DNA of 64,000 bases. Source: Pyxidicoccus caerfyrddinensis (lineage in GTDB: Bacteria > Myxococcota > Myxococcia > Myxococcales > Myxococcaceae). Below, one piece after another: positions 20,301 to 29,200 of this stretch (position 1 is its first letter; each line of letters begins with the position of its first letter). Location: assembly GCF_010894405.1 (NCBI RefSeq), contig NZ_JAAIYA010000007.1, positions 434,001 to 498,000 on the forward strand, read 5' to 3'. The notes below the pieces were generated by a model that saw nothing but the letters and a program-made list of their open reading frames with translations, did no database searches and had not been told where the DNA came from. The translations under genes and the position numbers were made by a program.

Positions 20301-21627
20301 CCCCTCGGTGCGCGAGTGCGTGGTGGTGGCGCGCGAGGAGCAGCCGGGCGACAAGCGGCTGGTGGCGTACGCCGTGGCCCGCGAGGGGCAGGCGCTGGAG
20401 GAGCCGGTGCTGGCCCGCTTCATGGAGAAGCGGCTGCCGGAGTACATGGTGCCCTCCATCTTCGTGGTGCTGAAGGCGCTGCCGCTCACCTCCAACGGCA
20501 AGGTGGACCGCAAGGCGCTGCCGGCTCCCGTACGGGCCCGGGAGGGCGCGGACCACGTGGCGCCGCGCACCGCCACCGAGCTGCGGCTGGCCGCCATCTG
20601 GGAGGAGCTGCTCAAGCTGCAACGCGTGGGCGCTCGGGATGACTTCTTCGACCTGGGCGGCCACTCGCTGATGGCCACGCAGGTGGTGGCGCGCGTTCAC
20701 GGAACCTTCGGCGTGGAGCTGGCCGTCATCGACCTCTTCGAGGCGCCCACCCTGGAAGGGCTGGCGGCACGCATCGACGCGGGCGCACCGTCGCAGTCGG
20801 CCCTGGTGCCGCTGCGGCGCGGGGGCTCGCGGACACCCTTCTTCTGCGTGCACCCGGTGGGCGGCGGCGTACTGGCCTACCTGGAGCTGTCGCGGCGGAT
20901 GCACCCGGAGCAGCCCTTCTACGGCCTGCAGGCTCCCACGGGGCAGGAGTCGCACGACACGCTGGAGGCGATGGCCACGCGCTACGTGGACGCCATCCAG
21001 GAGGTGCAGCCGCACGGGCCGTACCTGCTGGGCGGCTGGTCCATGGGCGGACGCGTCGCCTACGAGATGGCCCGCCAGCTCCAGCAGCGCGGAGAGACGG
21101 TGGCGCTGCTGGCCATCATCGACGCCCGGAGCCGCGAGGACGGGCCGCGGCTGGAGGATGCGGAGACCCGCGCCAGGGAGGTGTTCCTGTTCGCCGATCA
21201 CCTGTCGCGCCTGTCCGGGCTGAACCCCGAGGCCGCCGGGCTGCTGGGGCAGATGGACGCGGAGGAGCTGAAGGCGCTCCTGGAAGACACGCCGGGAGCG
21301 GGGGCGAGCCTGCCACCTCGAGCGCTCGCCGAGCTGCGCGCGCTGTGGCGGGTCTTCTCCCTCAACCTGCGCGCCTCACACGCGTACCTGCCCGGGCACT
21401 ACCCGGGCCCGCTCGTCCTGCTGCGCGCGGCGGAGGGGCCGCGGGAGGGCCTGGAGGAGGACCTGGGCTGGGGCGCCCTGGCCTCGGGAGTGGAAGTGCA
21501 CGAGGTGCCCGGAGACCACTTCAGCCTCATCGCCCCACCCCATGTGGAGCAGGTGGCGGAGCGGCTGCGGGATTTGTTGGAGCGAGCGCGAGAGGGGAAT
21601 CCCTCCTCCGCGTCCAGTGCGGCCTGA
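14332..21627 (+). CDS. Non-ribosomal peptide synthetase, two modules with terminal thioesterase
   Basis: 2,431 residues and the last synthetase of the plus-strand line. Residues 1-30 form a short Leu/Lys-rich helix ([20 protein letters not shown]), typical of N-terminal docking segments. Then: C 50-490 (HHIISDGWS from 184); A 513-1000; PCP (Ser1044); C 1105-1540 (HHIISDGWS from 1237); A 1564-2060; PCP (Ser2112); type I thioesterase 2150-2431 with nucleophile Ser2237 in GWSMGG. The first A domain reads DAWTVAAIC, close to the classic Phe code. The second has ADLGHT in place of FDASVWE and reads DLTKVGHVG, which matches Asp-type domains. The TE should release the peptide by cyclisation or hydrolysis. 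The start overlaps the P450 stop (ATGA), and the exporter gene follows after 13 bp. Confidence 0.97.
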   Translation: MSDSDILKRLASLPPEKRNLLLKQLRARQQSSPQSASALPSLSPQPRGDGPLPLSFAQQRLWFLEQLEPGTALYNLPSALRLEGPLDTGALERAFTELVRRHESLRTTFQAHQETPTQTVSAPTPVTLTRVDLSALPAAEREAEALRLFKEEVLRPFELSQGPLLRTTLLRLSATEHVLVLVMHHIISDGWSMNVLVQEMAALYAAFSQGKPSPLPALPVQYADYTLWQRQWLQGDELARQLSWWKQQLEGMPGLLELPVDRPRPPMRAFRGASVSFELPRELSESVQALCQREGVTPYMLLLAAWQVVLHRTSGQDDLAVGSPIAGRRFVEAEGLIGFFVNTLVLRARLSAQLTFRELLARVRTTILEAQTHQDLPFEKLVEELHPERDLSHSPLFQVWFVLDQPQPQSMGAQGLTLRPLAAESHVAKFDLALSMVQSPEALIGSLEYNTDLFDESTASRLVGNLRVLLEGICARPEARLSELPLLAPTERQRLLAQGSPAPRELPEPALVHRLFEAQVRRTPDAVALRFGGETLTYAELNARANQLARHLRRLGVGPEVLVAICLERSTGLIVAMLATLKAGGAWLPLDPGLPPERLELITSDAFAPVTLTDSERELLLERRGAVILLDEQAERVERESTEDLEAWGDEGQLAYIIYTSGSTGRPKGTLLHHRGLANTALQTIDAMGLGPGSRVLQFFSAAFDASVWEIFPPLLAGAELCLAPREELMPGTPLLKVLREQAITAATLTPSVLAQLEPEGLETLKTVVSAGEACTPELVARWQPGRRFINAYGPTETTICATLTDAVDARRITIGRPFHNVRVAVLDTHLRPVPVGVAGELCVGGVGVARGYLGRPELTAERFVPDADGAPGARLYRTGDKVRWLADGQIEYLGRADFQVKVRGYRIEPGEVEAVLLGHPAVREAVVVAREGASGNKRLVAYGVVREGQTADATALRTWLKGKLPEYMVPSAFVPLEALPLTSSGKVDRDALPEPGSEHQPASASQVAPRTPLETTLAAMWTELLELERVGVHDNFFELGGHSLLATQVASRLRATFGVELPLRTLFEAPTLEALAARVEAALGNAASSTRVPAPRRAERTGSIPLSFAQQRLWFLDQLEPGTAYYNIPAGLRLEGALDVGALQRAFDELLRRHESLRTTFHAEQGEPVQVISPAPSMPLAVVDLCDVPAPEREAEALRLATQEARRPFNLSTGPLLRATVLRLEEQRHALLLTMHHIISDGWSMGVLVREMAALYEAFRQERPSPLPELGLQYADYAIWQRQWLRGEVLEARLEWWRKQLEDAPSVLELPTDRPRPAVRTYRGATHLSLLPAPLAQALESLSQREGATLFMTLMAAFQALLHRYSGQTDIVVGTDVANRDHAETESLIGFFVNQLVLRLRLEGNPTFRQLLAQTRQVSLDAYAQQDLPFEDLVRAINPERSMAHAPLFQVKLVLQNTTRSVVELPGLRLESDAVDPATAKLDLTVLVSPSPEGLYCAWMYSMDLFDAPTMERMALHFQRVLEAVVAMGGEQRLSTLPLLSEAERHRLLVEWNETAAPLPSRCFHERFAEQAARAPDAVAVVAADGQLTYGELDRKANQLAHYLLALGVMPETRVGLFVERSVQALVGLLGILKAGGAYVALDPSQTHAQERMRHVLSDAKAQLIVTQESLMDDLPAQGGFLVSLDAGDGMLEAQPEEAPAIRVEPGHLAYVLYTSGSTGQPKGVCIEHRHLASYVEGVTRRLELAPGMSFASVSTLAADLGHTAIFPTLSSGGALHLVDKDTAADPGRMRDYGARHAVGGLKIVPTHLGALLSAPGAEKLLPRQRLVLGGDVSDWALVEQVHALSPTCEVFNHYGPTETTVGVLCGRVERGVRAPGAQSVPLGRPLDNVRVYVLDGNGQPVPVGVPGELSIGGASVARGYLGRADLTAERFVPDAFSPEPGARLYRSGDKVRWLADGRIEFLGRVDHQLKIRGYRVELGEVEAALGAHPSVRECVVVAREEQPGDKRLVAYAVAREGQALEEPVLARFMEKRLPEYMVPSIFVVLKALPLTSNGKVDRKALPAPVRAREGADHVAPRTATELRLAAIWEELLKLQRVGARDDFFDLGGHSLMATQVVARVHGTFGVELAVIDLFEAPTLEGLAARIDAGAPSQSALVPLRRGGSRTPFFCVHPVGGGVLAYLELSRRMHPEQPFYGLQAPTGQESHDTLEAMATRYVDAIQEVQPHGPYLLGGWSMGGRVAYEMARQLQQRGETVALLAIIDARSREDGPRLEDAETRAREVFLFADHLSRLSGLNPEAAGLLGQMDAEELKALLEDTPGAGASLPPRALAELRALWRVFSLNLRASHAYLPGHYPGPLVLLRAAEGPREGLEEDLGWGALASGVEVHEVPGDHFSLIAPPHVEQVAERLRDLLERAREGNPSSASSAA
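17641..21600 (+). repeat. Arm 1 of inverted duplication: C-A(Asp)-PCP-TE
   Basis: This terminal module and thioesterase are collinear and highly similar in protein sequence with the last module of the minus-strand megasynthetase (26300-30255). Both share the unusual ADLGHT A-domain core, the LKIVPTHL segment, [14 protein letters not shown] and the TE start [10 protein letters not shown] with GGWSMGG. Locally the DNA also matches well (for example around 20841-20900), but overall identity was not computed. The boundaries follow domain edges. Confidence 0.7.
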
Positions 21628-21640
21628 GCAAGGGGAACCC

Positions 21641-23296
21641 ATGACACTCATCCAGTTCTTCTTGCGTGTTTCGAAGCGCAGCCTCGTGCTGCCGGTCCTC
21701 TGCGGCGTGCTCTCCGGCGCCGCCAGCGCGGGGCTCATCTCCCTCATCAACTCCCTGCTGGAGCGCTCCGTCCCCGCCACCGGCGCCACGGCCCTGCGCT
21801 TCATCGGCATCGGGCTGGTGGCGCTGGTCGCCCGGGTCGCCTCGCAGCTCTTCCTGAACAATCTCCAGCAGGAGATGCTCCAGAAGATGCGCATGCAGCT
21901 GGCCCACCAAATCATCTCCACCCCGCTCCGCCGGTTGGAGGAGTTCGGAGGACATCGGCTGCTCGCGGTGCTGACGGATGACGTGAACACCATCAGCAAC
22001 AGCCTGCTATGCATCCCCCACATCCTCATCAACTCCGCCATCCTCGTCGGCTGCCTGCTCTACCTGGCCTGGCTGTCGCCGACGGTCCTGCTGGCGCTGC
22101 TCGCCTTCATGGCGGTGGGCTTCGTGTCGTACCGGCTGCCCATGTCGCGGGCGCTCCGCTTCATCCGCGCCTCCCGGGACAAGCAGGACGGGCTGTACAA
22201 GCTCTTCGAGGCCATCATCCACGGCATCAAGGAGCTCAAGCTGCACCCGGGCCGGCGCGAGGCCTTCCTGGACAAGAACCTCACGGGGCTCACCAGCGAG
22301 CTGCGGCGGCTCAACGTCCTGGGCTTCAGCCTCTTCTCCGCCGCGAGCAGCTGGGGGATGTTCCTGTTCTTCGCCTTCATCGGGCTGATGCTCTTCGTCC
22401 TTCCCGTGTACGGGCCACAGGGCGGCGCGGGTCTGCTGGTGAGCTACACCCTCACCGTGCTGTACCTGCAACAGCCCCTGGATGCGCTCATGACCAACGT
22501 GCCCTTCCTGAGCCGCGGCCAGGTGGCACTGCGCAAGGTGGAGCAGCTCTCCGGCCTGGTCGAGGGCCTGTCGGAGTCCGCTCGCGCCCTCCCCGCGCCG
22601 AGGGCCTCCTTCACCCGCCTGGAGCTGCGCGGCGTCACCCACTCGTACCACCGGGAGCGCGAGGACAGCAGCTTCACCCTGGGGCCCATCTCCCTGACGT
22701 TGGAGAAGGGCGAGCTCGTCTTCCTGGTGGGAGGCAATGGCAGCGGCAAGACGACGCTCGCCAAGCTGGTCACCGGGCTCTACTCGCCGGAGTCCGGCGA
22801 GGTGCGGCTCGATGGTGTCCCCATCACGGTGGACAACCGTGAGGAGCACCGCCAGTGCTTCTCGACGGTGTTCTCCGACTACTACCTCTTCGACTCCCTG
22901 CTGGGACTCGCGCCCGCCGGCCTGGTCCCCAGGGCCCGGCAGTACCTCGAGCGGCTCCACCTGAACCACAAGGTGCAGCTCGGCGACGACGGCTCCCTCT
23001 CCACCACCGAGCTGTCCCAGGGCCAGCGCAAGCGGCTGGCGCTGCTCACCGCCTGGCTGGAGGACCGCCCCATCTACGTCTTCGACGAGTGGGGCGCGGA
23101 CCAGGACCCCATCTTCAAGACGGTCTTCTACGAGGAGCTCCTGCCGGAGATGAAACGCGCTGGCAAGACGGTGCTCGTCATCAGCCATGACGACCGGTAC
23201 TTCCACGTCGCGGACCGGCTGCTGCACCTCGACTCCGGCAAGCTGCGGTCCGAGACGGAGCCGGCTCCCGCGGGAGCACGGCAGCTCGCGTCGTGA
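21641..23296 (+). CDS. Cyclic-peptide export ABC transporter (SyrD/PvdE type)
   Basis: 551 residues with an N-terminal six-helix membrane domain (about 1-310) and a C-terminal ATPase in one chain, the layout of the SyrD/PvdE cyclic-peptide exporters, which act as homodimers in the inner membrane. The ATPase shows Walker A GGNGSGKTT (Lys370), the signature LSQGQRKR, Walker B IYVFDEW with the catalytic Glu, and the H-loop VISHDD. The ATG at 21641 follows a good ribosome site (AAGGGGA at 21630-21636), which sets the start, although the frame is open further upstream. It lies 13 bp after the thioesterase-bearing NRPS and is very likely co-transcribed. The inferred job is export of the peptide, or of a precursor, into the periplasm. 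Confidence 0.95.
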   Translation: MTLIQFFLRVSKRSLVLPVLCGVLSGAASAGLISLINSLLERSVPATGATALRFIGIGLVALVARVASQLFLNNLQQEMLQKMRMQLAHQIISTPLRRLEEFGGHRLLAVLTDDVNTISNSLLCIPHILINSAILVGCLLYLAWLSPTVLLALLAFMAVGFVSYRLPMSRALRFIRASRDKQDGLYKLFEAIIHGIKELKLHPGRREAFLDKNLTGLTSELRRLNVLGFSLFSAASSWGMFLFFAFIGLMLFVLPVYGPQGGAGLLVSYTLTVLYLQQPLDALMTNVPFLSRGQVALRKVEQLSGLVEGLSESARALPAPRASFTRLELRGVTHSYHREREDSSFTLGPISLTLEKGELVFLVGGNGSGKTTLAKLVTGLYSPESGEVRLDGVPITVDNREEHRQCFSTVFSDYYLFDSLLGLAPAGLVPRARQYLERLHLNHKVQLGDDGSLSTTELSQGQRKRLALLTAWLEDRPIYVFDEWGADQDPIFKTVFYEELLPEMKRAGKTVLVISHDDRYFHVADRLLHLDSGKLRSETEPAPAGARQLAS

Positions 23297-23373
23297 GGCG
23301 TGCCCATTTCCCACAGTCCAGCTGAAGCCCCACAACCCCAAGAGCAGCTCCACCCCACCCGCTGATACCCGCT

Positions 23374-24972
23374 ATGTCCGAGTCCACCTATCGATTGGCT
23401 GATCACACCTGCGTCGCACCACTCGTTCAGAGCTGGACCGCGTGGTGGATGAATGTGGCCCCCATTCCGGCCAGCCTGCACGTGCACAAGTCCCAGGTGC
23501 CGCTGCTCAAGGCCTACCTGCAGACGCCCGACTTCCACGCGCGAGCGGCGAAGGACCAGGCCCTCAGCGGCGGCACCTTCGTCGGCATCGCCCCTGAGCG
23601 AGCGGGCGAGGTGAAGGCCCTGCTGCAGCAGATGCAGGAGGCCCAGGCCGACCGGGCTCGGCTGGCCGAGGCCCTCGAGGAGTTCCAGGGCTGGCTGGTG
23701 GATGAAGCGAAGGGCCAGTCACTCGAGCCGCTCTACGAGAAGCTGCCCGAGCCGCTGCGCGGGCTGGTCGAGCTCTCGTACGACTACATCAACCGGCCCT
23801 TCGTCCGGGTGATGGAGGGCGCGCTGTACCGCAGCCCGTACCACAAGCCGCAGCTCCAATCGCTGCGCCTGCTCCCGCTGGCGTCGGACTCCAGCCGCCC
23901 CCACCTCTTCACGACGCCCTACCTGATGGAGCCCGGGCAGATTGACTGGGCGGTGCCCTTCTCCGAGGAGCGGGTCAGCCGCCTCTTCGAGACGGACCTG
24001 TCGCCCCGGCCGCTCGGCTACCTGCGCGATGTGCTGGGCCAGGCCGTCACCTCTGACGAGCAGCTGCTGCCGCTGCTCACCGAGGCGCCGCCCTCGCGGT
24101 ACACGCCGTGGGAGGGCCCGGGGCCGCGCGTGCGCTACCTGGGGCACGCCTGCGCCCTGGTGGAGTGGAAGGGCATCACCATCCTCGTGGACCCGGTCGT
24201 CAGCGCGAAGCCGAGCGGCGGAGGCATGTCGCGGCTCACCTTCCACGAGCTGCCGCCGCGCATCGACTACGCGCTCATCACGCACAGCCACCCGGACCAC
24301 CTCGCCATCGACACGCTGCTGCGGCTGCGCCACCGCATCGGCCACCTGGTGGTGCCGCGCTGCAATGGCTTCCTGGTGGGTGACTACTCCCCCAAGCTGC
24401 TGGCCCGCTCGCTGGGGTTCCAGAACGTCCTGGAGCTGGACACCTACGAGTCCATCCCCCTTCCGGACGGTGAGCTCATCGCCGTGCCCTTCCTCGGCGA
24501 GCACGGTGACATCGGCCACGCCAAGTCGTCGTACGTCGTGCGCACCGGCAAGGAGCAGCTCCTCTTCGCCGCCGACTCAATGTGCGTGGATGACGCCGTC
24601 TACCGGCACATGCGCCAGAACCTGGGCCCCGTCCAGACGGTGTTCATGAACACCGAAATCGAAGGCGCCCCGCACACCTGGACGCTCGAGGCGCTCTTCC
24701 CCAAGAAGCGCGACCGCAAGCTGGAGAAGAACCGGCGCTGCCGTGGCAGCAACACGGGCGAGGGCCTGCGAATCCTCGAGCTGTTGGGCTCCACGCGGCT
24801 CTACAACTACGCCATGGGGCTGGAGCCCTGGATGGAGCACATCATCGGGCCGGCCAGTCCTCCCGAGGCTCCGCGCATGAAGGAGTCGGAGCGGCTGCTC
24901 ACCGAGGCCCGGGCCCGAGGCCTCACCGCGGAACGGCTCCACGGACCCACCGAGCTCCTGCTCGGGTCCTGA
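23374..24972 (+). CDS. CmlA-like diiron beta-hydroxylase (metallo-beta-lactamase fold)
   Basis: 532 residues, about the length of CmlA, the chloramphenicol-pathway oxygenase that beta-hydroxylates an amino acid held on a PCP. The N-terminal 250 residues have no lactamase motif and resemble the CmlA-specific domain. The rest is a metallo-beta-lactamase fold with HSHPDH (His304, His306, Asp308, His309), Glu376 in GEHGD and Asp401 in FAAD. A Glu in place of the usual third-motif His is the change that marks the diiron oxygenases against hydrolases. There is no signal peptide, as expected for a cytosolic enzyme acting on carrier-bound substrate. It follows the exporter by 77 bp and precedes the acyltransferase by 20 bp. 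The Phe-like or another aromatic module of the plus-strand line is the likeliest target (inference); the Asp module is an alternative. Confidence 0.88.
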   Translation: MSESTYRLADHTCVAPLVQSWTAWWMNVAPIPASLHVHKSQVPLLKAYLQTPDFHARAAKDQALSGGTFVGIAPERAGEVKALLQQMQEAQADRARLAEALEEFQGWLVDEAKGQSLEPLYEKLPEPLRGLVELSYDYINRPFVRVMEGALYRSPYHKPQLQSLRLLPLASDSSRPHLFTTPYLMEPGQIDWAVPFSEERVSRLFETDLSPRPLGYLRDVLGQAVTSDEQLLPLLTEAPPSRYTPWEGPGPRVRYLGHACALVEWKGITILVDPVVSAKPSGGGMSRLTFHELPPRIDYALITHSHPDHLAIDTLLRLRHRIGHLVVPRCNGFLVGDYSPKLLARSLGFQNVLELDTYESIPLPDGELIAVPFLGEHGDIGHAKSSYVVRTGKEQLLFAADSMCVDDAVYRHMRQNLGPVQTVFMNTEIEGAPHTWTLEALFPKKRDRKLEKNRRCRGSNTGEGLRILELLGSTRLYNYAMGLEPWMEHIIGPASPPEAPRMKESERLLTEARARGLTAERLHGPTELLLGS

Positions 24973-24992
24973 GGACGGCCAGGAAGAACGCC

Positions 24993-26228
24993 ATGCCCTC
25001 CGCCACGCACGACAAGACGCCCCCGATTCAGGCGCTCAGTGGACTGCGCTTCGTGATGTCACTCGTCGTCCTGGGGTGCCACTACCTTCCAGTCCTTGCC
25101 GTCCCGCCCCTGGTGAAGACGCTGCTGTCGCAGGGCACGGCCGCCCTCAACTGCTTCTTCATGCTGAGCGGTTTCCTCCTCACCTATAACTACCGCGACG
25201 CTCTCGCATCCGGCCAGCTGCGGTGGCGCGACTTCATGCGGATGCGCCTGACGCGCATCTTCCCGGTCCACCTGGTCACCCTGCTGCTGGTGACGCCCAT
25301 CACCCTCTACCTGCTGGACGTGTACCCGGCGCTGATGGCGCGCGACCTGGGCATGGAGGTCACCCAGGCGCAGGTTGCCGGCTCCTGGCTGTCCAACCTG
25401 CTGATGGTCCAGGTCTTCATCCCCCACCGGCTCTCGCACATCTGGAACGGGCCCTCCTGGAGCATGGGGGCCGAGCTGTTCTTCTATGTCCTCTTGCCCT
25501 TCTTCGCGCGGTACGTGCTGGCGCGCCTGCACGACGTGAGGAGCATGGCGCGGACGGCCGCCGTGCTCTTCGCCATCCAGGTGGTGGCGGTGATCGCCAC
25601 TGCGCTGGCGATCTTTCTCCTCAGCCCTCCCGGCAAGGAGATGGAGAGCCGCATCTACCACATCGTCTGTATGTCGCCGCTGCTGAGGGTGTGGGAGTTC
25701 TTCCTGGGCTGCGTGCTCGGAGCGTTCTTCCTGCACCACCAGCGGCAGGGGGTGTCCCCCCGGCTGACCGCGGTGCTGACGCAGGCGAAGGCGCACTCGT
25801 GGGCCCTGGGCCTGGTGATGCTGGCGGCGCTGCTGCTGGCGCTGCCGTCGTCCCGATTCGCCGGCGGGGTGCTGCAGCTGTTCCGGTGGTACGTGCTCTA
25901 CACGCCTTTGTGCGGGCTGTTGATACTGCTGCTGGCCTCGCGGCGAAGCTTCGTGAGCAGGCTGCTGGAGCACCGCTGGATGGTGTTCATGGGGGACGCG
26001 AGCTACTCGCTGTACATGATCCACTGGCTGCCGTGCATCCTGCTGGTGATGTACAAGCGCAGCGGGGGGGAGATGGTCGCCTGGTGGCCGTACGCCGCCA
26101 TGGCGGGCACCCTCGTCGCCACGGTGGGCTTCTTCCAGTTCGTCGAGCGCCCGGCCCGCAAGCTGTTCAGGCCTGGCGTGCCGGCACCGGTGCCGGGCAC
26201 GCTGCTGGCGGCAAGCGCGGCGGAGTAG
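24993..26228 (+). CDS. Membrane acyltransferase, acyltransferase-3 (OafA-like) family
   Basis: 411 residues with about ten hydrophobic segments. The N-terminus has the family signature: an early Arg (LRF) and a His (GCHYLPV, His30) in the first helix, then FFMLSGFLLTY. The C-terminal segment DASYSLYMIHW is also typical. The family moves acyl groups onto hydroxyls at the inner membrane. A ribosome site (AGGAAG) lies just before the ATG. It is the last gene of the plus-strand operon and ends at a strong hairpin. Given the neighbouring hydroxylase and P450, O-acylation of a hydroxylated peptide is a reasonable inference. A role in cell-envelope decoration cannot be excluded. Confidence 0.9.
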   Translation: MPSATHDKTPPIQALSGLRFVMSLVVLGCHYLPVLAVPPLVKTLLSQGTAALNCFFMLSGFLLTYNYRDALASGQLRWRDFMRMRLTRIFPVHLVTLLLVTPITLYLLDVYPALMARDLGMEVTQAQVAGSWLSNLLMVQVFIPHRLSHIWNGPSWSMGAELFFYVLLPFFARYVLARLHDVRSMARTAAVLFAIQVVAVIATALAIFLLSPPGKEMESRIYHIVCMSPLLRVWEFFLGCVLGAFFLHHQRQGVSPRLTAVLTQAKAHSWALGLVMLAALLLALPSSRFAGGVLQLFRWYVLYTPLCGLLILLLASRRSFVSRLLEHRWMVFMGDASYSLYMIHWLPCILLVMYKRSGGEMVAWWPYAAMAGTLVATVGFFQFVERPARKLFRPGVPAPVPGTLLAASAAE

Positions 26229-26229
26229 G

Positions 26230-26259
26230 GCCCAGGCCGCGCGAGTGCGCGGCCCGGGC
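26230..26259. terminator. GC-rich hairpin between convergent operons
   Basis: Arms 26230-26242 and 26247-26259 form 12 pairs with a single A/C mismatch around a GAGT loop, starting one base after the acyltransferase stop. There is no T-tract, but the position between convergent genes fits a bidirectional terminator. Confidence 0.7.
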
Positions 26260-26264
26260 TGCCC

Positions 26265-26284
26265 GCCGGCACCAACGTGCCGGC
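26265..26284. terminator. Second hairpin, next to the megasynthetase stop
   Basis: Perfect 8-bp stem (GCCGGCAC/GTGCCGGC) with a CAAC loop, lying directly after the minus-strand stop codon at 26285-26287. It probably ends the 25.9-kb transcript. No T-tract. Confidence 0.6.
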
Positions 26285-29200
26285 CTACCCGGCCTTCTGC
26301 AGCGCATCCCCCGAGCGGGCCCGAGCCAGCAGGGCCCGCAACCGCGCGGCGAGGTGCTCCACGTGCGGCAGGGCCACGAGGCTGAAGTGGTCGCCCGGCA
26401 CTTCGAACACCTCCACCCCACCCCGCGCGAGCCCGCGCCACCCGAGGTCCTCCTCCTGTCCCGGAGGGCCTTCCGCGGCGCGCAGCAACACCAGTGAGCC
26501 CTCGAGAGGCTGGGGCACGTACCCGCGAGATGCCCGCCGGTTCCGCGCGAACACCGTCCAGAGGGTCCGCAGCTCCGCGCACGCCTCCGCGTCCAGGGCG
26601 GAATCCGCGCCGGGCCGCTCCTCCAGCACCGCCGCCAATTCCGCCGCGTCCACGTGGTCCAGCACCTCCGCCGCCCTCGGGTGGAGGCTGGAGAGCCGGG
26701 TCAGGTGGCTGGCGAACTCCAGCACGACCTCCGCTTCCATCTCCTCGGCGGGGACTTCGTCGCGGCCTCGCGCGTCGATGACGACGAGCAGGCCCACGTC
26801 CTCTCCACGCTCCCGGAGCTGCCGCGCCATCTCGTACGCCAGCCGGCCGCCCATGGACCAGCCGCCGAGAAGGTACGGGCCTTCCGGCTGCACCGCGCGC
26901 ACGGCCTCCAGGTAGCGCGCGGCCATCTGCTCCACCGTGTCGCCGGAGCCGCCCGTGGGGACCTGCAAGCCATAGAAGGGCTGGTCCGCGTCCATCCGCT
27001 TCGCCAGCTCCAGGTAGGCCAGCACGCCACCACCCACCGGGTGCACGCAGAAGAACGGCCTCGCGTCGCCGCCCTTCCTCAGCGTCACCAGCGGCGAGTC
27101 CGATGTGGTGCCCGCTTCGATTCGCGCGGCCAGCCCCTCCAGCGTCGGCGCCTCGAACAGGTCGATGACGGCGAGCTGCACGTCGAACAGCGAGCGGACG
27201 CGCGCCACCACCTGCGTGGCCAGCAGCGAGTGGCCACCCAGGTCGAAGAAGTCGTCGCGCACGCCCACGCGGGGCACGTTGAGCAGCTCCTTCCACAGCC
27301 CGGCCACCCGCTGCTCCGTCTCCGTGCGCGGCGCCATGTACTCCGCCTCCGAGCCCATCCGCGACGGCGCGGGGAGCGCCTTGCGGTCCACCTTTCCGTT
27401 GGACGTCAGGGGCAGCGCCTCCAGCACCACGAAGGCCGAGGGCACCATGTAGTCCGGCAGCCGCGTCCCCAGATGCTCGCGCAGCGCGGGCTCCTCCAGC
27501 GTCCGGCCCGCCCGGCCCACCGCGTACGCCACCAGGTGCTTGTCACCGGGCACATCCTCGCGAGCCACCACGACACACTCGCTGACGCCCGGATGCTGCG
27601 CGAGCGTGGCCTCCACCTCGCCCGGCTCCACGCGGTAGCCGCGAATCTTCAGCTGGTGGTCCACGCGGCCGAGGAACTCGATGCGCCCGTCCTCCAGCCA
27701 GCGCACCCTGTCTCCCGTACGGTACAGGCGCGCGCCGGCCTCACCGCTGAAGCCGTCCGGAAGGAAGCGCTCCGCTGTCCCGTCCGGCCGGCCCACGTAG
27801 CCACGGCCCACGCTCTGGCCGCCGACGAACAGCTCGCCCGGCACGCCCGGAGGCACCGGTTGCCCGTACCCGTCCAGCACGTACACGCGCACGTTGCCCA
27901 GCGGCCGGCCCAGCGGCACCGAGCGTGTCCCCGGCACGCGCTCGCCGCGCTCCACCTTCTGCGCGAGCACGCCCACTGTCGTCTCGGTGGGACCGTAGTG
28001 GTTGAACACCTCGCACTCTGGCGCCAGTGCGTGGACCCGCTCCACCAGCGACCACTCCGCCCGGTCTCCACCCAGCACCAGCCGGCGGCGTGGCAGCAAG
28101 TCACGCGCGCTCTCGTCCAGGAGCAGCGCCTCCAGGTGCGTGGGGACGATTTTCAGTCCCTCCACCCCGTGCTTCCGCCCGTAGGCCCACAGCCGAGCGG
28201 GGTCCGACGCCGCCGCGGTGCCCACCAGGTGCACCGTGCCTCCCGCGCACAGCGTGGGGAACAGCGCCGTGTGTCCCAGGTCCGCCGCCAGCGTGGACAC
28301 CGAGGCGAAGCTCATGCCCTGGGGCAGCTCCAGCCGCCGGCTCACGCCCGCCACGTAGCAGGCGAGCTGTCCGTGCTCGATGCACACGCCCTTCGGCTGG
28401 CCGGTGCTCCCCGACGTGTAGATGACATACGCGGCATTGCCCGGCACCACGCCGCTGTCGGGCGCGTCCTCGGGCTGCGACTTCAGCAGCCCGTCTTCCG
28501 CGTCGAGGCTGACCAGGAACTCGCCCTGCGAGGGCAGCTCGCTGGCCAGTGCCTCCTCGGTGACGATGACCTGCACCCGCGCGTCCTTGAGGACGTGCCG
28601 CACGCGCTCGCTCATGTGCGCGTGCGCCGGGTCCAGCGCCACGTAGGCGCCGCCCGCCTTGAGGATGCCGAGCAGGCCCACCAGCGCATGCGCCCGGCGC
28701 TCCACGAACAGGCCCACCCGCGCCTCCGGCTCCACGCCCAGCGACTTCAGCCAGTGCGCGAGCTGGTTGGCCCGCCGCTCCAGCTCCGCGTAGGTGAGCC
28801 GCTCGTCGCCAGCCACCACGGCCACCGCGTCCGGCGTCCGTGCCGACTGCTCGGAGATGAGGTGGTGGATGCAGTGGCGCGCGTACGGCGCCGCGGTGTC
28901 GTTCCACTCCACCAGCACCCGCCGCCGCTCCGCGTCCGTCATCAGCGGCAGCGCGGACAGCCGCTGCCGGCCCTCTTCGGCCACCACGGCCTCCAGCACC
29001 CGCTGGAAGTGCAGCGACAGGCGCTCCATCGTGGAGGCCTCGAAGAGGTCCGTGCTGTACATCCACGAGCACACCAGCCCCTCGGGCATGGGGCTGACCA
29101 GCACCGTCAGGTCCAGCTTGGACGCGGCCGCTTCGGACTCTCCGACGTGCAGCTTCAGGCCGGGCAGCTCCGGCGGCTTCAGCGGCATGTTCTGCAGGAC

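Noticed and set aside
14512-21201. 2,229-residue minus-strand frame opposite the second NRPS
   Set aside because: Same antisense artefact; no recognisable motif.
23374-24972. Calling this gene a metallo-beta-lactamase or hydrolase resistance gene
   Set aside because: The large N-terminal domain and the Glu at the iron-binding site fit CmlA-type oxygenases, and there is no signal peptide for a periplasmic lactamase.
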